Below are positions 16,822 to 24,497 of a DNA stretch of 36,654 nucleotides, one piece after another (positions within the stretch are counted from its first letter, which is position 1; the number at the start of each line of letters is the position of its first letter). The translations under genes and the position numbers were made by a program. A model generated the notes under the pieces. It was not told the origin of the DNA and did no database searches. It saw only the letters and a program-made list of their open reading frames with translations. This stretch comes from XYA12-FULL-58-9 sp001798605 (GTDB lineage: Bacteria > Myxococcota > XYA12-FULL-58-9): assembly GCA_036736205.1 (NCBI GenBank), contig DAINMX010000041.1, positions 1 through 36,654 on the forward strand, given 5' to 3'.

Positions 16822-17208
16822 CGGGGAGGATCGTTCACCAGCGGCTCCGCCCCTGGTCGGCCAATGGGGGAAGTATCAATGTCACCCCCCAACCAGAATT
16901 GGAGACCGAAACAGCACCCAATCAGAATTGGAAACCAAAACAGCATGAGGGATTGACTCCTCACTGGCCCATTGAAGACCCGCCAAGTGCCGTTTCGGTG
17001 TGCGGTGGCACTCAAAGTGACGTCCCAAACGCCCAGCCTGTTTTGGCGACTGCGCCAACCCTTTGGAACCCATTGGAACCACACTTGAACGTCGGTGTCC
17101 TCGGTGCCATCTATTGGCCCGTTCTGTGCATCGCCAGAGCCCAACCTCAAAGCGGGAGCTGGGGACATGTGTTGTGGTGAATTGCTTGTTCCTCCAAGGA
17201 GTTGTGTT
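16822..17208. other. Intergenic region with a 29-bp imperfect tandem duplication
   Basis: 387 bases without a supported gene. Two adjacent 29-base copies (16892-16920 and 16921-16949, sharing CAGAATTGGA.ACC.AAACAGCA) differ at seven positions. The rest holds no clear promoter or terminator; short open frames here read through on both strands and look like chance. Confidence 0.5.
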
Positions 17209-18342
17209 GTGCGCAAAAAATTGTCGTTGCCTCCTCTCGTCACTGTCGGCATTGCTCTGCTCGCCGTTGTCGGAGGAAGCGGTCCATCCTACGCGAAAGA
17301 CAATGAAGTGATCGACTACGAACCCAAAGTTGTGTTGAGCAAATATGAGGTGGAAGCGTTTAGCTATGACAAGCGCTCTCGGCCAGGATTTCCCATCGCT
17401 TTGGGTTTCCCCGATGCGCTCACCACCGCGTGGCTTGGCAACGAGAGCGCCGTGCGCAGCAACTGCAAACTGGATCGGGTGGAATACAACGACGGCAGCA
17501 AGGTCATGACTTTCTGGCCAGACGGAACTTTTCCCTATCAACAGAAATGTTGGTTTGAAGTCGACATGGCGTATTTCTCAGCCACGGTAAATGGCGGGCG
17601 TCATTATCGCTTCGAGACGATGATTGATCTCTTGGATTGGAGCACCAGCTATGGTGAGGTGAAGATCGATGAACAGGATATTCGATTCGTTGATCTGAAA
17701 GGGTGCAGTGTCACCCCAGAGATTGTTATTCCGCTCAAGAAGCTGAAGAATACGGTCAAGGCGACGCTCAACGGCAAACCCTTTGGCAAATTGGTGTGGA
17801 GCGAAATCGAAAATTCAGACAACAAGGGCTACAACATCACAGCGCGCATCAAACGCGGTCAGAAAGATGTGGAATTCACCGTTGCCATGGACGGAACCCC
17901 AGTCGGCGTGAACATCAACGGCGGCAAGCAGCAACCCAAAACCTTCACAATCCCCGCGCTCGAGGAAATGAAAGTTCTCGACGTCCAAGTCAAATACCAT
18001 TCCAGCAAATCCAACGGCGCAGTGATGGATACCATTGGCATTTCGTTGAGCCACAGCCCGAACGTCGGTTACGATGAACGAGGAAAGTATGTGAGCCTGC
18101 AGGGAGTGGGTGACCTCCGTTTCCGCGACGGCATCCGCGAATGGGATTTCGACAAGGACAAAGGGATTTTCATCGAGTTCAACTACGACATCCAAACTGA
18201 CGAAGCACGCAAAAAGCTTTTGTCCGGGCAATATACCTTGGTCATCAAACCAGGCATGACAACCGGGGACTCTCGCGCCATCATGAGCAAGCCGTTCAAA
18301 AAGAAGATCAAGATCAAGATCCCGACGCGGACAAAATCCTAG
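17209..18342 (+). CDS. Secreted protein of unknown function
   Basis: 377 residues from GTG 17209, chosen because AAGGAG (17196-17201) precedes it and because the protein then begins with a classical Sec signal: RKK, a hydrophobic run and a cleavage site after SYA at about residue 29. The open frame itself continues upstream without support. The mature part is rich in beta-strand-like alternation (for example 'KVMTFWPDGTFPYQQKCWF', core FWPDG and C) and ends very Lys-rich (KKKIKIKIP). No known domain was recognised. A 16-bp tandem repeat follows immediately after its stop codon. It is not obviously part of the export operon. Confidence 0.72.
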   Translation: MRKKLSLPPLVTVGIALLAVVGGSGPSYAKDNEVIDYEPKVVLSKYEVEAFSYDKRSRPGFPIALGFPDALTTAWLGNESAVRSNCKLDRVEYNDGSKVMTFWPDGTFPYQQKCWFEVDMAYFSATVNGGRHYRFETMIDLLDWSTSYGEVKIDEQDIRFVDLKGCSVTPEIVIPLKKLKNTVKATLNGKPFGKLVWSEIENSDNKGYNITARIKRGQKDVEFTVAMDGTPVGVNINGGKQQPKTFTIPALEEMKVLDVQVKYHSSKSNGAVMDTIGISLSHSPNVGYDERGKYVSLQGVGDLRFRDGIREWDFDKDKGIFIEFNYDIQTDEARKKLLSGQYTLVIKPGMTTGDSRAIMSKPFKKKIKIKIPTRTKS

Positions 18343-18418
18343 GAACAGGGTGTCCTGAGAACAGGGTGTCCTGAGAACAGGGTGTCCTGAGAATAAGGTG
18401 TCCTGAGAACAGGGTGAC
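18343..18418. repeat. 16-bp tandem repeat, 4.75 copies
   Basis: GAACAGGGTGTCCTGA repeats head to tail at 18343, 18359, 18375, 18391 (two substitutions, GAATAAGG) and as a partial copy at 18407-18418. It begins at the base after the TAG of the preceding gene. Each unit holds a near-palindromic core (CAGGGTGTCCTG), so the transcript could fold into several equivalent hairpins. There are no spacers, so it is not a CRISPR. Confidence 0.9.
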
Positions 18419-18534
18419 TTCGCTTTGCGTGCCGGTGGCTCGCTGCTGCACTCGACATTCTTTTCGCTGACGTTGCCTCAATCACGTGATGATCGTTATC
18501 GTGTGACGTTCGGATTGAACAGCGAGGCGCAACA

Positions 18535-21243
18535 ATGGCCGGGACGCAATTCCTTCATTTCTCTGACAAGGATCTGCCGCTCCGTGATGATGTGCGTCTG
18601 CTCGGCACCATGTTGGGCGAGGTGCTCAAGGAGCAAGGCGGCAAGGAGCTGTTCGAGCGGGTCGAGACCGCGCGCCGAGCAGCGCTGCGGCGGCGCAGCG
18701 GCGAGGAGAAGGCCGAAGCGGAGCTTTTGGCGCTATTACAGGATTTGCCGGTCGCTCAGGCGTGTGACGTCATCCGCGCCTTTGCTGCCTACTTCGGTAT
18801 GATCAATATGGCCGAGCGGGTGCACCGCATCCGTCGCGGCCGTCATTACAATGCGAGCGCGCCGCAACCCGGCAGCCTGCGCGCCGTGCTCACCAAGCTT
18901 CGATCGGAGGGGGTGAGCCGTGAGGCGGCGGCGGCGGCGCTGGCCGACCTGGTGATCATCCCGGTGATGACCGCACACCCTACCGAGGCGGTGCGCCGCA
19001 CACTGCTGACCAAAGAGCAACGCATCGCCCGCGCCCTCATCGATCGCATCGACCGCGCGCGGCTGACAGCCGACGAAGACCACGCTGCGCTCGAGCGGGT
19101 GCGCACCGAGGTGACGACCGGGTGGCAAACAGCGGAGCACTCGGCAGTGCAGCCGAGTGTTGCCGACGAAGCCGAGCACGTTATCTTTTTCCTCAGCGAT
19201 GTCGTCTACCGCATCGTCCCGGTGTTCTACGAGGAGCTCGAACGCGTGAGCGGCGACCTCTGGGGTGAAGCCGTGCACGGCGTGGCACCGCTGTTCCGCT
19301 TTGGCACCTGGGTCGGCGGCGACATGGACGGCCATCCCCACGTCGACGCTACCACCTTGTACGCCACCCTGGCGCGGCAGCGCGAGCTGGTGTTCGAGCG
19401 TTATCGTGCGGAGATCCGCCAGCTGTTTCTGCGCCTGAGCCAGTCGAGGCCGTTGGTTGGGTTTGACCCGTGTGTCGACGCGAAGCTCGACCATTACCAC
19501 CGGAACATGCCGCACCTGTCGGCGGACGTTCCGGCTCGCTACCACGATATGCCCTACCGCATGTTGTTGTGGACGATAGCGATGCGCATCGACGCCAGCG
19601 CGACCGGTGCTGCTGATGGGTACAGTGGCCCCGTTGAGCTCGAGGATGATCTCCGCTGCATCATCACCAGCCTCGAGAACAACCGCGGCAAAAACGCCGG
19701 CATGTTTCCGGTGCGACGGCTCTTGTGGCGGGTGCAGACCTTCGGCTTCCACCTGGCGACAGTCGACGTGCGCCAGGATGCGTGGGAGCACCGGCGCGTC
19801 ATCGCCGAGCTCATCGGGGATCCGCTGTTTGCAAAACGCGACGCCAGCGAGCGCGGAACTATCCTCCGCAGCCAGCTCGAGAACCACGTCGAGCGGCGTG
19901 TGGGCGAAAGCGTTGAGGCAAGGCGGGCGCTGGCCATGCTGGCGGCCATCGGCGAGGCCCGGCAGCGATATGGCGAGCAGGCTGTTGGACCGTACATCAT
20001 CAGCATGGCGCAAGGTGCCGATGACGTGCTCGCGGTGTTGTTCTTGGCGCGTGCTGCGGGGCTGGTGCGCGAGGATGGGGAGGTTCCTCTCGATGTGGTG
20101 CCGTTATTCGAGACAGGTAGCGATCTCGAGCGAGCTTCTGCCACTGTGTTGGCGATGCTTGACGATCCGATCTATCGCGCCCACCTGCGCCAACGCGACG
20201 ACGCTCAGGTGGTGATGCTCGGCTACTCTGACTCGAGCAAGCGCGCTGGCATGGCAGCGTCGCGCTGGGCGCTCTATCGCGCCCAGGAAGACCTCATCGG
20301 GGTTGCCAGCGACCACAGCGTACGTTTGTCGTTTTTCCACGGCCGTGGCGGCACGGTGAGCCGCGGCGGCAGCAAGCCGCGCGAGGCGATCCTTGCTAGT
20401 CCACCGGGCACGCTTCGCGGCGAGTTGCGACTCACCGAGCAAGGCGAAATCATTCACGCCAAGTACGGCCTACGCGCGATCGCGTTGCGCACCATGGAGC
20501 TGATGGCCGGTGCCAGTCTCGAGATGTCTCTCGCGCGCACTGTCGACGTCCAACACGGTCTCTGGCGACGGGTCATGCAGCAAATCGCCGACGCCAGTCA
20601 GGCAGCGTTTCGCGCCCTCGTTTACGACGACCCCGACTTCCACTCCTATTTTCGTGCTGCCACGCCGATAGACGTCATTGAGCGTTTGCACATTGGCTCG
20701 CGCCCGGCGTCGCGCCGCAGCGGGCGCGGCATCGAAGATCTACGCGCCATCCCGTGGGTCTTTGCCTGGATGCAGAGTCGCCACCTCCTCACCGGATGGT
20801 ACGGTGTTGGGGCGGGACTGGCCGTTGCCGAACAAGTGCACGGCCTCGAGACCCTGCGCGCAATGGTGCATGAATGGCCGTTCTTTGCCAACCTGCTTGG
20901 TGACGCTGAAATGGTGTTGGCCAAAGCTGACCTTGGCATTGCGGCGCACTACGCCGCGCTCGCCGGTGCGGGCGGCGAACGCATCTTCGCCACCATCCGC
21001 AAGGCTTTCGACAAGACTTGCGAACTGGTGTGCGCGATCCGAAGCTGTGACGAGCTGCTCGACCACGAGCCGGTGTTGCAGCGTGCCGTCCGATTGCGCA
21101 ACCCCTACGTCGATCCGATGAGCCTGTTGCAAGTCGATCTATTGCGCCGTTGGCGCGAGACAGACCGTCGTGACGCCGAGCTTGAGGATGCGCTCTTTGT
21201 CACCGTGCGTGGTATCGCACGCGGTATGCAGAACACCGGTTGA
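18535..21243 (+). CDS. ppc: Phosphoenolpyruvate carboxylase
   Basis: 902 residues, the normal length. Cytosolic anaplerotic enzyme making oxaloacetate from PEP and bicarbonate. Diagnostic motifs are present: VMTAHPTEAVRRT with catalytic H148, WVGGDMDGHP, GYSDSSK, and the active-site loop FFHGRGGTVSRGG followed by the LTEQGEII segment. The C-terminus ends MQNTG; the Asn here binds the feedback inhibitor aspartate in the E. coli enzyme, so aspartate inhibition is probably retained. ATG 18535 is preceded by GAGG. The gene is clearly richer in G+C than the RiPP region and its neighbours, which might reflect separate acquisition or strong codon bias. It is not grouped with other TCA-cycle genes, though isocitrate dehydrogenase lies 3 kb downstream. 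Confidence 0.97.
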   Translation: MAGTQFLHFSDKDLPLRDDVRLLGTMLGEVLKEQGGKELFERVETARRAALRRRSGEEKAEAELLALLQDLPVAQACDVIRAFAAYFGMINMAERVHRIRRGRHYNASAPQPGSLRAVLTKLRSEGVSREAAAAALADLVIIPVMTAHPTEAVRRTLLTKEQRIARALIDRIDRARLTADEDHAALERVRTEVTTGWQTAEHSAVQPSVADEAEHVIFFLSDVVYRIVPVFYEELERVSGDLWGEAVHGVAPLFRFGTWVGGDMDGHPHVDATTLYATLARQRELVFERYRAEIRQLFLRLSQSRPLVGFDPCVDAKLDHYHRNMPHLSADVPARYHDMPYRMLLWTIAMRIDASATGAADGYSGPVELEDDLRCIITSLENNRGKNAGMFPVRRLLWRVQTFGFHLATVDVRQDAWEHRRVIAELIGDPLFAKRDASERGTILRSQLENHVERRVGESVEARRALAMLAAIGEARQRYGEQAVGPYIISMAQGADDVLAVLFLARAAGLVREDGEVPLDVVPLFETGSDLERASATVLAMLDDPIYRAHLRQRDDAQVVMLGYSDSSKRAGMAASRWALYRAQEDLIGVASDHSVRLSFFHGRGGTVSRGGSKPREAILASPPGTLRGELRLTEQGEIIHAKYGLRAIALRTMELMAGASLEMSLARTVDVQHGLWRRVMQQIADASQAAFRALVYDDPDFHSYFRAATPIDVIERLHIGSRPASRRSGRGIEDLRAIPWVFAWMQSRHLLTGWYGVGAGLAVAEQVHGLETLRAMVHEWPFFANLLGDAEMVLAKADLGIAAHYAALAGAGGERIFATIRKAFDKTCELVCAIRSCDELLDHEPVLQRAVRLRNPYVDPMSLLQVDLLRRWRETDRRDAELEDALFVTVRGIARGMQNTG

Positions 21244-21353
21244 CCGAGGTCTGACGGACCCACAGGCCAACAGCAAAAATGGTGCTTGCTTGACGATTGT
21301 CAAAGCGTTGCCGGCCCCTACATTGGTCATGAACAGGACTGGAGGCGAGGCAT

Positions 21354-22394
21354 ATGCCTGGCAAAGATCTCTATTCGATTCTGGGTGTGAGTCGCTCGGC
21401 CAGCGTCGACGAGATCAAAAAGGTCTACCGCAAGCTCGCCCGCAAGTACCACCCTGACGTCAATCCTGGGAACAAGCAGGCAGAGGAGCGCTTCAAAGAG
21501 GTGAGTGCGGCCTTTGAGGTCTTGGGCGACCCCGAAAAGAAGAAACTTTACGAAGAGTTTGGCGACGACGGTTTGCGCTCTGGATTCAAACCCGAAGAAG
21601 CAAGGGCGTACAGACAATGGCAAGAACAAGCTCGTTCCACAGGCGAGTTCAAGCGGCAGGAGGCAGCATTTGAGGACATCTTTGGCGCCGCGGGATTCAA
21701 TTCCGGAGACATCTTTGGATCGTTTGGCGACGAACCGCCGTTCTCGGGCAGGCAAACCCGACGCCGTGAGCGCGGCTTCGACGTCCAGGCCTCGATGACC
21801 GTGGAGCTTCGTGATGTTGTTTTGGGTTCGGAAAGGGAGATCACATTTGACCGTCCAACCGCCTGTCAGAGCTGCAATGGAATGGGAGGGCAACGTCCGG
21901 GGCCGGCTTGCCAAACCTGTGGTGGTGCCGGAGAAACAACCAAACAGGTGAAGTTGAAGGTCAAAGTACAACCGGGAATTGACGATGGTCAGACCATGCG
22001 TTTGGTTGGCCAAGGGCTTCCCGGCCCAGGAGGTGGAAAACCCGGTGACTTGCTCATCGACATTGCGGTTCGGTCCCATCCCTCGATCAAGCGAGATGGC
22101 AGCGATCTTTACTTGACCGTTCCGGTTACACTGAAGGAGGCGATGTTCGGGGCTCCCATCGAGGTACCTACCTTCCAGGGGAAGATCACCCTCACGATTC
22201 CACCCGGCTCCCAGAGCGGCCACAAGCTACGAGTCAAAGGGCGAGGCGTGGGTGGCAAGAAGAAAGGTGATCTCTATGTTGTCTTGGACGTGAGGTTGCC
22301 CACGTCTAAACGAGATCGAGACGGAACCAAAGCTGCGATAGACAAGTTGGAATCAATGTACGAGCAGAATGTCCGGGCGTCATTGGGCGTATAG
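21354..22394 (+). CDS. DnaJ-like Hsp40 co-chaperone with half zinc finger
   Basis: 346 residues. J domain (about 4-70) with the HPD motif (33-35) that stimulates DnaK, then a G/F-rich linker (about 95-135, 'FGSFGDEPPF'), a reduced zinc region and two C-terminal client-binding domains (about 205-335, with GLPGPGGGKPGDL and KGRGVGGKKKGDL). Classical DnaJ has four CxxCxGxG motifs binding two zinc ions; here only two (CQSCNG and CQTCGG, about 172-193) remain, enough for one zinc. It is therefore intermediate between DnaJ and CbpA types. GGAGGCGAGG precedes ATG 21354. No dnaK or grpE is adjacent. Confidence 0.93.
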   Translation: MPGKDLYSILGVSRSASVDEIKKVYRKLARKYHPDVNPGNKQAEERFKEVSAAFEVLGDPEKKKLYEEFGDDGLRSGFKPEEARAYRQWQEQARSTGEFKRQEAAFEDIFGAAGFNSGDIFGSFGDEPPFSGRQTRRRERGFDVQASMTVELRDVVLGSEREITFDRPTACQSCNGMGGQRPGPACQTCGGAGETTKQVKLKVKVQPGIDDGQTMRLVGQGLPGPGGGKPGDLLIDIAVRSHPSIKRDGSDLYLTVPVTLKEAMFGAPIEVPTFQGKITLTIPPGSQSGHKLRVKGRGVGGKKKGDLYVVLDVRLPTSKRDRDGTKAAIDKLESMYEQNVRASLGV

Positions 22395-22427
22395 CTTGCT
22401 GTCCAAGCCATGGCCTCACGTCAGAGG

Positions 22428-22772
22428 TCACCTCGGATTCTTCAACATGATCAATAGCATCTTGAATGGTTGGGTCGCCCGCACCGCATGCGGAATGTCC
22501 GCTGGCATCAACACGGTCTCGCCTTTCTCTGCGACAACCTCCTTACCACCGATGATCAACATCGCCGTCCCATCGACGATCGTGACATAGGCATCGAAGG
22601 GCGCAGAGTGCTCTGACAGCTCTTGGCCTTCATCAAAAGCAAAGACTGTGAGGGTGCCCGCAGGACCTTTGGCAAGAGTTCTGCTCACCACAGCTCCCGC
22701 TCCGTAGTTGACGAGTTGCTCGAGCTGTACTGCAGTGGCTGGATCAATCGCCCCTGGTTTTGATTCTCCCAT
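22428..22772 (-). CDS. Small cupin-domain protein
   Basis: 114-residue single-domain cupin. Motif 1 is 'EGQELSEHSAPFDAYVTIVDG' (key residues E54, H55 and the terminal DG), motif 2 'KGETVLMPADIPHAV' with the second-half His. Such proteins bind a metal in a six-stranded barrel; substrates differ widely. GGAGG precedes ATG 22772. It is convergent with the dnaJ-like gene (33 bases apart) and diverges from the pirin gene, another cupin-fold protein, without evident functional linkage. Confidence 0.85.
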   Translation of the reverse strand: MGESKPGAIDPATAVQLEQLVNYGAGAVVSRTLAKGPAGTLTVFAFDEGQELSEHSAPFDAYVTIVDGTAMLIIGGKEVVAEKGETVLMPADIPHAVRATQPFKMLLIMLKNPR

Positions 22773-22968
22773 GACGCCTCCATTTCTTCGATCAATGTAG
22801 TCACGAACCGCCGGTTGTCCAAGATATCGAAGGGCTCACCCTACCGGACAAGCCATTCAATCCCCATCATGATCCCATGGCGGAAGAACGGCCCCGAGAA
22901 GCAGGACGACGGTGACTGCATCCAGGGCCATTGCCCATACACCGCAAGCTCGATCCAGGAGGGACAGC

Positions 22969-23865
22969 ATGGAAACAACGACGCAAACGACAGCCAATGG
23001 TTTCCGTCGATTGCACACCCTGTATGCGGCGGGACCAGAGCACTGGGTGGGAGACGGATTCCGGGTACGAACGGTTTTTCACCCGAGCCTCAACGCCGGA
23101 TTGTTGAGCCCCTTTGTTCTGCTGGACCACGCGGCCCGTATGCACTTCGAGCCATCCACAGTTCAGCGAGGCGTTGGAGAACACCCACACCGCGGTTTTG
23201 AGACGGTGACCTTCGCATTCGCTGGCGAGGTTGAGCATCGCGATTCTTCTGGGGGCGGCGGGCGCATTGGGCCTGGCGATGTCCAATGGATGACCGCTGC
23301 GTCTGGCGTCGTCCACGAGGAAATGCACTCCCGGGCGTTTACCGAGGCTGGCGGCGACTTCGAGATGGTGCAGTTGTGGGTAAACCTCCCTGCCGCCGAG
23401 AAAATGGGCAAGCCCGGTTACCAATCATTGCTCGACGGCCAGTTTCCCCGAACAAAGCTAGGGGCTGCAACAGGACGGTTGATTGCAGGGCACCTCCACG
23501 GAGAGACCGGTCCCGCGAAGACGCATACGCCAATGACCATTGTCGACCTCAACTTCGACGAAGATGGCGACGCCCACATGGAGTTGCCGAGTGAATGGAC
23601 GACGTTGGTGTGCTCACTCGAAGGAGAGCTAACCGCTGGGGATCCATTGCGGCCCATACCGCCCGAGCAGGTGGGGGCGTTCGCACGGGGTGGCAGCGGA
23701 ATCACACGATTGCGCGGCAGTCGCGGTTCCCATGCCTTGGTCTTGGCCGGCCAGCCACTGAACGAGCCAGTGGTCGCGCACGGGCCATTCGTGATGAACA
23801 ACCATGACGAGATTGTCACCGCGATGCGAGACTACCAGAGTGGCAAAATGGGAAGCCTTCCCTGA
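22969..23865 (+). CDS. Pirin-family protein
   Basis: 298 residues from ATG 22969, chosen for the strong AGGAGGGA site just upstream; the open frame extends further but unsupported. Bicupin with the complete pirin iron site: EHPHRGFETVT (H72, H74) and VVHEEMH (H116, E118), corresponding to His56, His58, His101 and Glu103 of human pirin. The C-terminal cupin (about 180-290) follows. Bacterial pirins include quercetin dioxygenases and regulators of central metabolism, so the precise role is not predictable here. Stand-alone gene. Confidence 0.94.
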   Translation: METTTQTTANGFRRLHTLYAAGPEHWVGDGFRVRTVFHPSLNAGLLSPFVLLDHAARMHFEPSTVQRGVGEHPHRGFETVTFAFAGEVEHRDSSGGGGRIGPGDVQWMTAASGVVHEEMHSRAFTEAGGDFEMVQLWVNLPAAEKMGKPGYQSLLDGQFPRTKLGAATGRLIAGHLHGETGPAKTHTPMTIVDLNFDEDGDAHMELPSEWTTLVCSLEGELTAGDPLRPIPPEQVGAFARGGSGITRLRGSRGSHALVLAGQPLNEPVVAHGPFVMNNHDEIVTAMRDYQSGKMGSLP

Positions 23866-24497
23866 CACCGCAAACGGGTTTGCCAAAAACGCCCAGAGAT
23901 GCGTGAACACCTTTTGTTGGCGGTGAAAAGATGCGACAACAACTAGGATGCCACCGCGAACTATCATGGGGCATTGAACGGCAGGTTTACTATCGTGAAT
24001 GGCAAAGGTTCGAAACAACGTCCCGCCCTTGTACCCGAGGCAGTCGTAGCTGAAAACTGGGAGAGAGTATTTGGTCGTCGACCCTCAAAGTACGGGAGAA
24101 ACAAGAGCTCAGAATCGCAAGATGAGTCGAAGGATCGAGGGCTGCAAGACACACGGCAGAGCGAACCCTCGTCAAGCTGAATGCGCTCGAAATGCCCTCC
24201 ACCCTAGGTGACTCCTGGTGTCACTCCGCACGCCGCCACCATGCGAGAACATCGGTCGGCCATGCCGCATTGCGTAATCGCCCCCTAATCTGGCATGCCG
24301 CTCCGTAACCACGGGTAATCCATAACACCCAGTAATAATTAAGGTAATTAACTGACTGGATTCCGACACCAAGCAGCCTTTGGCAAACATGGGGATTTGT
24401 TCTATGAAGTCTGCCCGTAAGATTTGTCCTGAGGCTGACCGGCGCCAATCGGCCTGCCCGTCAGATGGAGTCACATTTTCCAAGCTGAGGTAGAGCA
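23866..24497. other. Long intergenic region upstream of icd
   Basis: 632 bases between pirin and isocitrate dehydrogenase, holding one doubtful small frame (23974-24180) and an AT-rich patch about 150 bases before icd with two direct copies of TAATTAA (24336-24342, 24345-24351), itself nearly palindromic. This patch stands out against the G+C-rich surroundings and is a reasonable place to look for the icd promoter or a regulator site. No promoter boxes are assigned. Confidence 0.4.
23974..24180 (+). CDS. Doubtful small ORF, hypothetical
   Basis: Up to 68 residues from TTG 23974 (GTG 23995 is another possible start). The first 40 residues ('IVNGKGSKQRPALVP', then 'NWERVFG') look compositionally protein-like, whereas the tail is low-complexity Ser/Glu. 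No ribosome site is evident. I do not recognise the family with certainty; it could be a degraded gene of phage or plasmid type. Confidence 0.3.
   Translation: MNGRFTIVNGKGSKQRPALVPEAVVAENWERVFGRRPSKYGRNKSSESQDESKDRGLQDTRQSEPSSS

Noticed and set aside
16882..17541. 219-codon minus-strand frame over the intergenic region and the start of the secreted protein
   Set aside because: No domain pattern; overlaps a gene with a clear signal peptide and ribosome site on the other strand.
18736..20013. 425-codon open frame on the minus strand
   Set aside because: Fully antisense to the PEP carboxylase gene, whose motifs are unmistakable; long antisense frames are expected in G+C-rich genes.
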